Notes: a model not told the origin generated them from the letters alone. A DNA stretch of 64,000 nt from Microdochium bolleyi (GCA_001566295.1 KQ964256.1:496001-560000), one strand, 5' to 3'. Positions 22,023 through 33,226 are shown, counted from the stretch's first letter. Numbers and translations are program-made.

Positions 22023-23364
22023 GGCTGCTGCGAGGTGTGTGTTTGGTGCAGGCTGCAGAGCTATGGTGGATGTCTGAGATGTGTACGATTGCTGTCCCAA
22101 TGTGGGGACTAAATAGTGATAGAAAAGGTGGCCAGCACTGCGGCCACAAGTCCAGACGTGCAGACGTGCAGAATCCGCAGGTTTTCAATCGTGAGGATAG
22201 AAATGAAGAAGTTGGAGTCTCAGTCGTCGCGGAGACCTCTCGAGGGAAAGCCCGTCGAAGGGGGGAGAAGCCAGCTCTTTCAAGTTGGACCAGCGCTCGG
22301 TTGCGTTGCAGGATGGCGCATGGACAGGGTGAAGCCGGGCCGATGGGAGGGCATGGCTGTCAAGGTGAGCTTCCTGCCCCAGAGCGACGGAGGAGTTTAT
22401 CTCGCCCGCGGATACGGTGCTGGCTGCGGTTGCAGTGCGCGTTTGGTGCAGTGCGACCCAGTTGTCGGGCCCGGAGAATGAGGAGGTTGAGCCAATCCGG
22501 AGCTGCAGACCCCGACCCCCGACGTGACGTCGCGGGCGGAGCACAGGTTGCACGGCGGAGAAGGTCCGACAGCGAGCGGAGATGTGTGTGAGAGAAAAGA
22601 AGAGAGAGCGAGAGATGGAGAGAGTGGTGGTCTGATGCTTGTGGCGTCTCGTGGTCCGGCCGGAAACTCCGCCAGTGCTCAGATGGCCGCGTGTGAAAAC
22701 TCCGCCTGTTGAAAGGTGTTTGGAGGTTTTGTAATTATCCTGGGTGCACACGGACACTAACCAAGGTAGAAATAAGAGTGGGAGAGGCTGAAGAACAAGC
22801 CCGGGATGGATGTGCCCGCATCGGGCGGAGTTGTGCAGTGGGGCAGACGACATCGGACGGGCGGTGGGGCCAGAGAAGAGCCTGCCAACCAGTCAACGGC
22901 GCCAAACTCCGCCTGCTGCACTCCACCGGCAACCCAGCCGAGCGGCATGCACTGCACATGTGCCCTCGCTCGCCGTTCTCTTCTTCCCCACAACATCCTC
23001 CTTCCCCAAGCTGACCCCCTGCTTCCCCGACTTTTTTCTCATCGGTCCTCTCCGTCAAACTCCGCCGATCCTCAGCCTGCGCTCGACAACCGACAGCACA
23101 AGGCCAGCCATGCTCAATGCCGCCATGTCGCCTTGGTCTTGAGCCCAGACACTCCAGTCCGCCTCCCACGAGACAGCCCGCTTCCTGCCGACGGGGATAA
23201 ATAGCTGCTCGTCGCCAGCCTCGTCCTTGATGACATTGCCCTGAGGTCTCATCCACCGCTCAAGCTGCATCACACGCACCTGGTCACTCTTCCTCCTTGT
23301 TCAGACATATATCATACATCCCAAGAGCACCGCAGTGTCTGAACATCGTCACGCGCCTTCCACA
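22023..23364. promoter_or_regulatory. Shared divergent promoter of the maltase and permease genes, with repeated AACTCCGCC elements
   Basis: The core AAACTCCGCC occurs four times on the plus strand (22664-22673, 22697-22706, 22904-22913, 23057-23066), and AACTCCGCC occurs once inverted (22824-22832). Two further GGCGGAG-type half matches lie near 22535 and 22554. The copies are unevenly spaced, so this is not a tandem repeat. The CCG triplet inside each suggests a zinc-cluster regulator site, as for AmyR or MalR, but the consensus differs from the known AmyR site. An AT-rich ATAAATA element lies near 23199, upstream of the permease leader. Together this looks like the control region of a co-induced pair. 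Confidence 0.6.
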
Positions 23365-25238
23365 ATGGCCAATCCCAGCCAGCACCCCCTCGGTCGGGAC
23401 AAGGCTGCGGTCCACGACGATGGCATCCAGCCAGAGTCCGGGGACACGACCCCTGCGCCCGTCAATCTCCAGGACAAAGGCCTCATCGCCGAGGCCAAGA
23501 ACGCCGCCGATGCGGAGCAGTCCATGAGCCTCATGCAGGCCATCAAGCTGTACCCGCGCGCCATTGGGTGGTCCGTCCTGCTCTCGTCCACACTCATCAT
23601 GGAGGGCTACGATCTTGCCCTGCTCGGAAACCTCTACGCGTCGCCGCCCTTCAACGAAAAGTACGGTGTCTTCAACGCCAGCAAGAACAAGTTCGAGGTC
23701 CCCGCCAGCTGGCAGTCCGCCCTTTCCAACGGCGCCCGCGCCGGCGAGATCCTGGGCCTCATCCTCGCCGGCTGGACCGCCGATCGCTACGGCAACCGCA
23801 TGACCGTTATGATATTCCTCGTCTTCATGATCCTCTTCATCTTTGTCCTCTTCTTCGCTCCCAATGTTCAGGTCCTTGTCGTCGGCGAGGTCCTCTGCGG
23901 CATCCCCTGGGGAGCCTTTCAGAGTGTTGCACCCGCCTACGCCTCTGAGGTCGCCCCCGTTGTACTGCGGCCGTACCTTACTACGTTCATCAACATGTGC
24001 TGGGTCATTGGCCAATTCTTCGCCGCCGCAGTAAACAAGGGCGCCACGGCGAACCGGTCTGACGAGTGGGCGTACCGCATCCCGTTTGCGGTACAGTGGG
24101 TGTGGCCAGTCCCGATTCTGGTCGGGGTGTTCTTTGCGCCTGAGTACGCTTACATTTCCACTCCCCTCTCTTCCCCATGCACCCGCACAAAGCTCGGGAA
24201 CTAACACAGACTTTCAATCGCGACAGATCCCCATGGTGGTACATCCGCCGCGGCCGCCGCGAGGAGGCCCGGGCCGCGCTCGTGCGCTTGACCTCACCTA
24301 ACGACCCGACCTTCAACGCCGATGAGACTATTGCCATGATCGAGCACACCAACGAGCTCGAGCGGCAGGCCAAGGCGGGCGTCTCGTACCGCGACTGCTT
24401 CCGCGGCGTCGACCTCCGCCGCACAGAGATCGTCGTCGGCATCTGGCTCGTGCAGACGCTCGGCGGGCAGAACCTGATGGGCTATTTTGCGTATTTCCTG
24501 TAAGTCACTGTATTGCCACTCTCCTCCATCAACTCTGGCACTCCTTCTGACACTGCCCCCCACAATAACAGCACGCAAGCCGGCATGGACTCGTCCAACT
24601 CCTTCTCGCTCTCCATGGCGCAGTACGCGCTAGGCATGGTCGGCACCGCCGGATCGTGGTTCCTCATGGCCCATGTCGGCCGGCGCAAGATCCACTTCTA
24701 CGGCCTCTCGACGCAGCTCCTGATCCTCATCATCGTCGGGTCCCTCGGCTTCAGCGGCTCCAACGCCTCCGTCTGGGCCATCGGCGCCATGCTCATCCTC
24801 TTCACCTTCGTGTACGACTTCACCGTCGGGCCCGTCACGTACTCACTCGTGTCGGAGCTCTCGTCCACGCGCCTTAAAGCCAAGACCATCGTCCTCGCCC
24901 GCGCCGCCTACAACGCGAGCAACATCTTTGTCAATGTCATGACCAACTACCAGCTCTCGAGCGGCGCGTGGAACTGGGGCGCCAAGACGGCCTTCTTCTG
25001 GGCCGGCACCGCGCTGTGCTCGGCCGTCTGGGTCTTCTTCAGGCTGCCCGAGCCCAGGGGCCGCACGTACGCGCAGCTCGACGTGCTGTTTGAGCGCGGC
25101 GTGCGGGCGAGGAAGTTTGCCAGCACCGTCATCGACCCTTTCGAGGAGGGGATGCACAAGCAGCAGCAGCAGAAGCAGCATGCGGAGGACAAGCTTGGCA
25201 CTGCGGTGCCGGAGGTAAAGGAGCAGGAGAAGGCGTAG
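23365..25238 (+). CDS. Maltose/alpha-glucoside permease, sugar-porter MFS
   Basis: Exons 23365-24143, 24227-24499 and 24572-25238 give 572 residues. The cytoplasmic leader of about 60 residues is followed by twelve predicted helices. Sugar-porter marks are visible: GWTADRYGNR after helix 2 (loop 2-3), the fungal alpha-glucoside permease motif EVLCGIPWGAF in helix 4, WAYRIPFAVQW before helix 6, SPWWYIRRGR after it, and FFRLPEPRGRTYAQLDVLFE after helix 12 (PESRG variant). The protein carries maltose or related alpha-glucosides with protons across the plasma membrane. Its divergent neighbour would split the imported sugar. The tail is Lys/Gln/Glu-rich (QQQQKQ). Confidence 0.92.
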
Positions 25239-27317
25239 AGGGTTGTACGCGCGGACGGCCTCTAGGACAAGATAGTAGAGGTTACATATATAAGTGTAGT
25301 CATTGATGAAAATACATACCCCAGGGTACACACAGAAAGTGATTGCGCCCGCGATATGCCCCGTCCAGAACAGTGCGTCTATAACTCGCCGCCCACATTG
25401 GCCGTCTGGTCCCGTCCTCGGTTGCCTGCACCGATATGTGGCTTGGTTAAGCCGGCTCGCATCCCCGACTCTACCTGTTTATCGTAGGTACAGCCACGCC
25501 TTTCTGTGGGCTAAACAGATACCGATCGCAGATAGAAGGCAGTGTGTTATCGTATTAGTATACCGGTCCTCCGGCCAGACGTAGGTAGTCACTACCTTGG
25601 AAGGGGGTGCAATATCCTGTCTCGTCGCCCAGCCGAGCAAAGCGCGACCTGGAAAGTCGACGCCCAAGCCGGCAGCAACAAGCACCAAGAACAGGACCCA
25701 AAAAAAATACCAAAAAAAAGATTGGCTAGACTGGTTGCTTGCCCTGGGGAAAGCGCGCCGCGACCCTGCCTCGCTGGATGCTCCGTGGAGTTCCTTTTTA
25801 GGGCTGGACAGGGCCGCACTGCCTCGCGTCAGCGGCTCTCACGAAGAGAAACGAGGAGAGAGCAATTTGAATGGCTGGGCAGTGCACCAGGGGTGTGCAT
25901 CCTACTATTTGCTGCCGTCATCTCCTACAGCCGGGACTATAAGCTGGACAGCTTGCGCGCTTGCTTCCCGTCATCGGGCAGGCGGACTCAAACCACTAGG
26001 CCATGGCCGGATGGAAATCCAGCTTAGACTTTTGTGGCTCTCTGTCTGTCTGTTGTTGCTGGGGAGAATGGCTGTTGCAGTTTATCAAGGCTTGGATGGT
26101 GTAGTTGCTGTGGTTTCCGGGTGAGGAGGCGGCTGGTTGGCGGGCTGGGAGAGGCGGGCGCGGAGTTATGTTCGACCTGGCGGCGCTGATGGTCCGGACC
26201 ACGCGTGCTTGGTGCTGGATCAGCAGTCAAGGCTCGGCAAGGCCGAGAAAAGGGGGGGGAATGCTGCTCTCGTCACGCTGCAGGACACATCGATGAGGAA
26301 CTCTAACAGGCTTTTTGATATTGTGGCATGTGGTCATCGTGCCGAGTCTGCTCCGGCAGCGCTCGTGCTAGGAGCCTCCATGTCAAGGATAGTAAGCACG
26401 GAAGCAAAGCCATGTACAAAATGTTGATAAGAGAGTGCTTGATCGCTTATGGTAAAGGCTGCGATATCTTGGGACGTGAGGCTATCACTCTGCCTTGGTT
26501 CATGCAAAATGGACTTGGCATTATGGCCATTTTTGAGATAATGCGTCGTTGGGTGAGGGAGAGCTGAGTACAGGAGAAAAACAGTGTAATTCCGCATGGC
26601 CAACGTCGTGCCAAACGGCAGCTCTGCATCTGTGCGTTGGTGCACAAACAATAGGATTTTGTTTCCTGAAAAGACTTCCGCGACAACCCTGGCCATCTTG
26701 ACCGAATTTTTCTCACTTACACGTTCGACATGTCTAAACGCTACTGCGCAACTCGTATATTATATCCTGTCGAAGGCCTTTGAGGTTTCGTCACATTGTG
26801 GAAGCTGTGCTCAGGTCACTTGCAAGGTGAGAACTCCGTCACGATATTTAAATAGTTCTGGAAACTCAGGACCAAATGTGTCCACCAGTTTGAAAGCCAA
26901 ACCAGCCGCTTGACCACCCTGTCCGAGACAGACGGACTTAGGATGTTGACAACGCACACATGAGCCAGCATCTACTTCGTTTGAGGAGGGCCAAATCACT
27001 CAGACACGCAGATTTTTGCACACTTGGACAACGCAGACAGTCAAACAGAGATTTTGAGTTTAGGAATGGGAAGGAGAAATGATTCGAAGGTTGCAGGTTT
27101 ATAGCCAATATCAGGCAGAAACAAAAGGGGTACAAAGGCGCTGCATAGTTCCAGCAGGAGAAACGCAAGCTGATGTCGTTCTAGATCACCAGTAGACACA
27201 CCTGTGTTGTTTCCACCCTTTCATTAAGACTTGTTCGACAGATCACGGTATCTGCCCTGCAGAGCATTCCGAAAACTTGCCACATCTCTTCAAAACACTT
27301 CCGCCGCCCTCACAGTC
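25239..27317. other. Long intergenic region at the left edge of the accessory island
   Basis: About 2.1 kb without a recognisable gene. Short homopolymers are present (A7-A8 runs near 25697-25720, G9 near 26252). A near-perfect pol III B-box-like string at 25985-26010 does not fold into a tRNA. The right part (26250-27230) is AT-richer than the window average. Confidence 0.5.
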
Positions 27318-28638
27318 ATGGCACCGTCCTGCATGTCCTTCGAGCCGGACCCCTTCAACACTAACCTCGCAGAATCCGTCAAGGGCATCCAACGCTATCT
27401 CTTCCGTGTCTCCGACCCATTGTCATCAGGAAATACATCCACATCTGAAGTCTGTTCCCCGGCCGCGCAGCAGCATAACACCCAGCCCACGCCCTGCGAC
27501 CTCTACCAGCTCTCACCGACCGACGCGGCGCAGATGCTGAACTCACACCTCTGGGGCCACTGCTGTGGGAGAGACACAGACGACTCCAGGAGATGCAACC
27601 TGATGTCCTGGACGAGCTCGCTGCTCGTGGCATGCCAATACGCGGTGAACAGGCACGCGTCCCTGCATGCGGCGCCAGCAATGTCAGACATCACGATACT
27701 CATCGTCGACACGAAGCAATTCGGGCCCGGCGGGCAAGTCTTCGTCCGGGACCTGCAGGCCGTTGCGGCCTACCACAAGGGCGTCGCTGGCCCCGACAGC
27801 GAGGAGGAGAATCACCAGCTGACGATGCTGCATGAGCAACACTCGAGCGGGACGCACTATACCGGGGAATATCTTTCGCAAGGCCGGCTCAAGCTAGATC
27901 CGGAGCGGTGCTGCGCGGTCAGCGTGCAGCGGCTCGTCGGCCTGGGCCTGTTCCAGATCTGCGAGGGCGTCGGCGAGCGCGAGCACTGGCACCAGTGGCC
28001 CGAGCGGATCACGCAGCTCAGGGAAGGAGCGCAGCGGCTGCCACCGCCAGAGGTGGAGATCCCGGACGAGATGCTGCAGACGGTGGTGAAGGTCGCGGCG
28101 GCGTTTACCGAGTTCGAGGTCGCGGTGGGCGTCATGCTGCTGGGCCTGACTCCGTACGAGGCTTCCAGGCGCAACGCGAAGAAGGCGTATGACGCGCTGC
28201 ACAAGGCGTTTCCAGGTAACGTTTCTCTGATCACTTGAAGTCCCATCAATCACTCGGCAGGGGGCCAACCGTAGAGAATGGATGGAGGCTGACTGGAATC
28301 ATGACCACTGTAGGAAACAGCATCACCTTCTGTACGGACAGAACACGCTCGGCGGCCATATCGAGCACCTGCCGGAACTCCAGGCAGTGAAGAAATGGTA
28401 CGAGGGCTTCCGCGAAGTGAGCGTGTTCCGGATCAGGCGGGTCAAGAAGTTCATTGCGCCGATGCCGGAGGAGGACGAAGAGGATGCAGGCGGTGAGAAG
28501 GACGAGGAAAGCAAGAAAAAGAAGCAAGAAGACAAGGACGACAAGGACGACAAGGACGACAAGGACGACAAGGACGACAAGGACGACAAGGACGACGAAG
28601 GGACTCAAGATGATCGTTTGCGTGATCAACACGTCTGA
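27318..28638 (+). CDS. DUF7587-like protein with ADP-ribosyltransferase-like motif order and KDD-repeat tail
   Basis: Exon 1 is 27318-28215; exon 2 probably starts at 28277, giving 419 residues in frame, but its acceptor (TAGAG) is weak. If unspliced, the frame stops at 28238 with 306 residues. Residues 24-215 contain RYLFRVSDPLSSG (Arg30), LMSWTSSLLVACQYAVNRH (S97-T99-S100), ITILIVDTK, then YTGEYLSQGRL (Glu184). This matches a fungal domain I recall as DUF7587. The order Arg, S-x-T/S, Glu on a predicted beta-rich core is also that of ADP-ribosyltransferase folds; activity is not shown. Helices follow (250-298). The tail is strongly charged, with seven KDD units. There is no signal peptide. 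It sits beside the BTB array. Confidence 0.65.
28534..28596 (+). repeat. Perfect 9-bp minisatellite, seven copies of AAGGACGAC
   Basis: Seven identical in-frame copies code Lys-Asp-Asp repeats at the C-terminus of the preceding gene's second exon. Identity at the DNA level suggests recent expansion. Confidence 0.9.
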
Positions 28639-28959
28639 ACAACTCACGACGTGTTGAACATCCCTCTCCACAACCCAATTATTTTAGGGACATGAAAGAA
28701 TGGAGCTCGTCTCCTTGTTATGAAGTGTATATATCCAACCACCCAGCAGATAGCGGAGGTTTGATCAACTGGAACGGTCCCCGGGTGTACCTTTGATAAA
28801 ATATGGTAGACTAGTCGCTTCTTGTCAAAAAGCCAAGCATGCTCTCTGGGCTAGAGATTGTTGGCTCTGTAGGCATTTATGTATACATTTCAGCCGTCTC
28901 TCAATGCCAGACAGTTGGAACTTCTCACACCTCGAAGAGGCTTGTCCGCATGCGTCTTC
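28639..28959. other. Convergent 3' intergenic region
   Basis: It lies between the 3' ends of the DUF7587-like gene and the methyltransferase gene. Nothing is recognised. Confidence 0.5.
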
Positions 28960-30060
28960 TCAACATTGGCAGACAATCTCACAGCTCCCGATTCCCAGCC
29001 AGGCCGTGTCATCCTCCTCCCACTTTTTCCAGGCATCCACCATGTCCCGCAGCGCCTTCGCCGCCCCGTCCCGATCGTCCTTGTACCCATCCCTCAGCAA
29101 CCTCCTCATCGCCCGCGCGTACCAGTCCTCTTCGACGTTCTCCATCATAGGCACCACGCTCTCCACCCACGCCTGCCTCTCGTCCCGCTCGGCATGCGTG
29201 TTTAGGCTTCCGCCGACGCGGATCTGCGAGCGCGACGGGAAGCAGCCCGAGTCCAGCGCGATGCGGACCAGATGCCGCCCCGCGCTGTTGCGGCCGTGCG
29301 GGTACGGCACGGTAGCAGCAACGCGGTCGTCCGTGATGCCGTGGTTCTCCTCGAGCACGCCGAGGAAGAGGTCGTGCCAGGCGCGCAGGGCGGGCGTGCT
29401 GGGCGCGATGGACATGAGCGTCTCGACCTCGGCCTCGCGGATGGCGACGATCCCGTCTGATGATGAGGTCGTGGTCTCGGTGCTCTGTGACTTCTTCGCC
29501 ATTGCGTGCATGTGGTTTACAGCCCCTGGTCTGGCGTCGGGCGGGAGATGGCTGATGACCTGGTGGCATGAGACGACGTCGAAGAGGAATTTTGGTGAGT
29601 CGCTGGTCTGGCTATCTCTGTTTCTTGTCTGGCCGAGCTTACCCTCCAGGATATCTGCAGGCAGTTTCGAAACAGCTTCCGCCAGCCCTGCCACGTCGCC
29701 CTGCGTGAAGACGACGTTCTCCACGCCGAGGTCCGCTGCCCGCGCCCGCGCAGCCTCAACAAAGGTGATTCCAGGGTCCACGCCGACGAAGAAGGCCTGC
29801 GGGTACCGCTGAGCAAAGTCCACCGTGATGGATCCTGGGCCGCAGCCTACGTCGAGGAATGTGAACGCGGGTCTGCCTGGAGTATTATTGCTGCTGCCTG
29901 GATTTGAGCTGTTCAGGCGATCGAGGTATGGCAGGAGGTAGGTGCCCGAGTTGGCGACTGTGCGTGCGGCATAGCGGTCCTGGACGTTCTTGGAGTAGCC
30001 GGTTGTGAAGCCGCCGTGGCTGGGAGAGGATTGTTGTTGGCTGTGTTTATCAGCTGCCAT
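28960..30060 (-). CDS. Class I SAM-dependent methyltransferase
   Basis: A single exon. The ATG at 30060 (MAADKHSQQQ) gives 366 residues; an in-frame ATG at 30174 would add 38 Ser/Gln-rich residues. Motif I is FLDVGCGPGSI (about 67-77), followed by the acidic residue after beta-2 (VGVDPG), then VVFTQGDV and the post-motif VVSCHQVISHLPPDARPG. These place it with UbiE/Coq5-like class I enzymes acting on small molecules. GFTTGYSKNVQDRYAARTV before motif I resembles the leader of fungal methyltransferases of secondary metabolism or arsenite type, but no Cys pattern supports the latter. The substrate is unknown. It is convergent with the DUF7587-like gene. Confidence 0.85.
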   Translation of the reverse strand: MAADKHSQQQSSPSHGGFTTGYSKNVQDRYAARTVANSGTYLLPYLDRLNSSNPGSSNNTPGRPAFTFLDVGCGPGSITVDFAQRYPQAFFVGVDPGITFVEAARARAADLGVENVVFTQGDVAGLAEAVSKLPADILEGKLGQTRNRDSQTSDSPKFLFDVVSCHQVISHLPPDARPGAVNHMHAMAKKSQSTETTTSSSDGIVAIREAEVETLMSIAPSTPALRAWHDLFLGVLEENHGITDDRVAATVPYPHGRNSAGRHLVRIALDSGCFPSRSQIRVGGSLNTHAERDERQAWVESVVPMMENVEEDWYARAMRRLLRDGYKDDRDGAAKALRDMVDAWKKWEEDDTAWLGIGSCEIVCQC

Positions 30061-30754
30061 GTTGTGTGATTCAGCGACTCGTATGGCCGAAGGACGGGAA
30101 AGTTGAGAGTACGTTTCTGTTCTTGAAGAGGGTATCTGTGTCGCGTTGGAATGGAGTTGCCGAGACGACAGCATAGATGCGGGGAAGTCGCCAAGTTAAG
30201 TATTCGGAGAGGTGCGAACGCGACGTGCAAATACGAGGTCGCGGGTGGCGAAAGAACGGACACTCCGGACTCGGAGCGGGGCCTGATGCGGAACGCTGAA
30301 GACGGGACCCGTAACTCGACACGCCGGCACCGAGTGATGGGGCCGGGGCGGCGGCCTGTTTCTAAACATAGACGCATTCCATCTCGCCGCCCATGTCGTC
30401 ATCTTGAAGATTCATTGTTCACGGGGGATGTCGATGGGCACCGCTGCACTGCACCTTCATAGTCCTCTGCCGTTTGCCGCTCATGCTCAGCAACATCAGT
30501 TTCGCCACTGACCGCGATCAATCCAGATAATCTCGATTCTTTTGCGAAAGTCTTGGCTATGTAAACATCTCCACTCGGCATCGGTGCGATCCGCGCCATC
30601 TTCTTTGCAGGCTCCCATGGACCTGCCTGAAGCGCAGCCATTCCGCTTCGGCCTTGAGGAAAGTAGGTCACGCTCGGCACTGTCGAGAGCAGGATCTTGC
30701 CTGCAAAGCTCACCCCGAGCTTCAGACTGACGTTGGAGAAGTCATGTTAAATCA
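30061..30754. other. Intergenic region upstream of the methyltransferase
   Basis: It contains the methyltransferase promoter and possible leader, and the 3' flank of the first BTB gene. No gene is supported. Confidence 0.5.
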
Positions 30755-31624
30755 TCACTCATCCGTGATGCTCTCCAATGCTCTGGTTTTGTAATCAGCC
30801 AGAGAATCATGGTCGGGGGAAGGACGCATTCCGAAGAAGTGGAAGCTGACCTGCGCCAAGGTCTCTCTGTCTAGTGATTGTAAAATTTCCAGATCGTCAT
30901 TGTTCTGCCCTTTCACAGAAATCCACTGTTCGGCGAGTACCAAGCAATGATACTCCCACAGGGCTGTTCCTGAGGGCCAGTTGACGGAAGCGAGCTTCTC
31001 GACTGTTGCCGCCCAACCTCTGTCGAAGGGCTTGCAGTCTTCCAGCGCAACATTTCCCTGGACCAGATGATTGATTATAGCTTTCTTCAGGACTTCAATC
31101 TGGAGGTAGTCTGCCAGGATCCATGTCTCGCCAAGCGCGGTGTACCAGCTTGGCATCTCCTCCTGTGTCGGTTCTTCCATGCTCTGTTCATCGTCGCTCT
31201 CCGCCTCTTCGCTCATTTCTGGGAAGCGTCTCTGATGGGTGTCGCGAAGGAACCATTGATTGCTTAAGCCTCTGAACGACTGCGCATAGACCCAGTCGAC
31301 AATAATCGAAGTCGAGATCTCGCTGGCATGCTCTTCGATGTCGAAGGACAAGGTACGGGCTTCTTGGCAACCGCTGTTCAGCGCCTTGAGAAAGTAGTCG
31401 GAGTACTGGGCGAGGAGATGGGCGTGTACGCGGTATTTCTTGCCGGACGGGATGTTGATCGTCACAATCTCACTGCCGTCCCTGTACAGAGACCGAAACA
31501 AGTTAACCTTCGTTTTCCGTACATGAGACAGGAAGGAGCGCTACACTTACGCGATGGAAGGTTTGACCTTATGCCTCCGATACTTCTGCACCTTCTCGCC
31601 CTGCACCGTGTTGTACTCGGCCAT
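30755..31624 (-). CDS. BTB/POZ family protein, array member A (intact)
   Basis: Exons 31624-31551 and 31481-30755 give 266 residues. Exon 1 is a short basic tail (MAEYNTVQGEKVQKYRRHKV) joined in phase 2. The BTB fold follows: TINIPSGKKYRVHAHLL, then YSDYFLKALNSG, an acidic LSFDIEEHA helix, and VDWVYAQSF. A Glu/Ser-rich insert is followed by WILADYLQIEVLKKAI and a C-terminal helical part. Family members bind partners, often Cul3, through BTB dimers, but here no kelch, MATH or ankyrin part is present. Closest in the array to member B: both share the insert and the LGETWxLADYLQ block. Function unknown. Confidence 0.85.
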
Positions 31625-32321
31625 AGCGATACGTTGGTTGACCTCGAACCCCTCGTGAGATAGACGTGAGGCGACAGGTTGCTGACGGACGCTGAGAATC
31701 TCTGCAGAGCCTGACTGTGTTTTGGTTAAACTTCTGAGTGATTCGAGTGCTTGTCGGCCTCAACGCCGTCGTAGTTCATTTGATGTATAGCAAGACGGTG
31801 GATGTTGCTGAGGGGGGGAAACTATGTGTAGGATATGGAAGGCAGAGATGCCTCGCAACCGGCGAAAGAGTGCTGGTTGCGTGATGCTGGTGAAGGCTGT
31901 GCCTTGGTGTGGGAAACCAGGCAGATTTGATGGCAAAATTGTGTTGCACTGGAAGAGTCCAGTCGCCTGCTGTGCAAAGAGATGACCAAGCTGTTCTTCC
32001 GGAAGTTTGTATCCGCATGCAACCATATCAGGTACGGACGACCAGGGGAAGGAGGCCACGGTCGGAGAGTAGCTGATCTGCCACGGGCAACCAAAGGATG
32101 TTGAGATGGGAGAAAGTATGTCACAAGTAAAATGAGATGCAGTTTTAGGTGAAGGAGACTAAGCTTGACGTTCATGCTATCCACCGTGGACGAGAGCCCC
32201 GCCGCCACATTGGCCAGTTTGACCATTTACTTCTTCACAGCCACGAACCAAATCCCATGGCTTTAGAATCTTCTTTCCATACTCAAACGACTGCTGCCAC
32301 GAGATACTGATGCATTGTGCG
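31625..32321. other. Intergenic region between BTB members A and B
   Basis: The first 50 bp upstream of A resemble the segment upstream of B (TCGTGAG...GTGAGGCG...GCGAC in both). Otherwise no gene is supported, although open frames run through part of it. Confidence 0.5.
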
Positions 32322-33226
32322 TTAGGTAATACTCAAAACGTTCGACCATCTCCATTTGCACAGCAGCTCGTCCACCACATGCCTTTTATACTTGTCAAAT
32401 CCGCTCGTTTCGAAGCTTGGATGCATGCCCATTATGTCGTATGTGACTTGCTGAAGTGTGTCCTTGTCGAGCTGACCCAGCAGTCTCATATCCATGGGCT
32501 CTGGGCTCATGAACAAGCCCAGTCCTTGGCGAGTGCGTAGCAACGATATCTCCAAAGTTGGAATTGCAAAGGCCACTTGATGGGCACAAGTTGTGCTACG
32601 TAGCAGGACTCGCAGCTAACATCCTCGAGTAGCAAATGCTTCATAATGGTATTCTTCACGTCCTGCATCTGGAGGTAGTCGGCAAGGAGCCACGTCTCGC
32701 CAAGCATGGTGCACCACTTGACGGGAAGCTCATCGATGTTGTCAAGATCTTGCCCTTCCGCATCAATTCCTTCAAATTCCAGAGTTCCCTTCTTGAAATG
32801 GTCTAGCCTGGCATCTTGAAAGAATGTCTCGATACCGGATGAGAAGGCTTTCGCGCAGATCAGGTCAACCACAATGGCCATTGTGACTTCATTGGCATGC
32901 ACTTCTAGACTGAAGGACAGTGTGGTTGCTTCTTGGCATGTGCTGTTGAGGGCCCGGAGGAAGTAATCAGAAACCTCGACGAGAAGTTGGGCGTGGACGC
33001 GGAACTGCTTGCCGGAAGGCACGGTGATGGTGACGATGTCGTGGCAGTCACTGGTTCGTGAGAGTCAGCAGGCCGTGTTATGGAGCAAGGGGGAAGAAGA
33101 AGGTGAAGAGCAAGGGAGTGACTGTAGGTGTTTGTGAACGGTACAGGCTTACGCGGTGGAGACGACTTTTCCGTGCCTTTTGTATTTTTGCACCTCTTCT
33201 CGCCCTGCCTTCCTCTTATCCGACAT
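32322..33226 (-). pseudogene. BTB/POZ family, array member B, single-base frameshift
   Basis: Exon 1 is 33226-33153 (MSDKRKAGREEVQKYKRH), exon 2 starts at 33050, phase-2 intron with donor GTAAGC. The BTB part is clear: TVPSGKQFRVHAQLL, VSDYFLRALNS, LSFSLEVHA, then LGETWLLADYLQMQDVK. After LWRYRCYALAKDW the frame runs into a stop at 32507. The sequence similar to the end of member A (LDKDTLQQVTYDIMGMHPS) continues in the next frame to a stop at 32322. The joined length is 3n+2. The shift maps to the C-run at 32518-32520 (a G-run on the sense strand), as expected for loss of one base. A sequencing error in the homopolymer is the main alternative. Confidence 0.75.

Noticed and set aside
20652..22112. 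Very long (486-codon) open frame antisense to the maltase
   Set aside because: It is the mirror of a GC-rich coding region, has no domain, and its composition (Val/Arg/Leu/Asp/His runs) is that of an antisense shadow.
25985..26010. tRNA-like string: on the minus strand TGGCCTAGTGG overlaps GGTTTGAGTCC, both close to pol III boxes
   Set aside because: A and B boxes overlap instead of lying about 40 nt apart, and no acceptor stem or anticodon arm can be drawn.
31822..32226. 134-codon ATG frame between BTB members A and B
   Set aside because: No domain and no conservation between the A and B flanks; more likely untranslated sequence.
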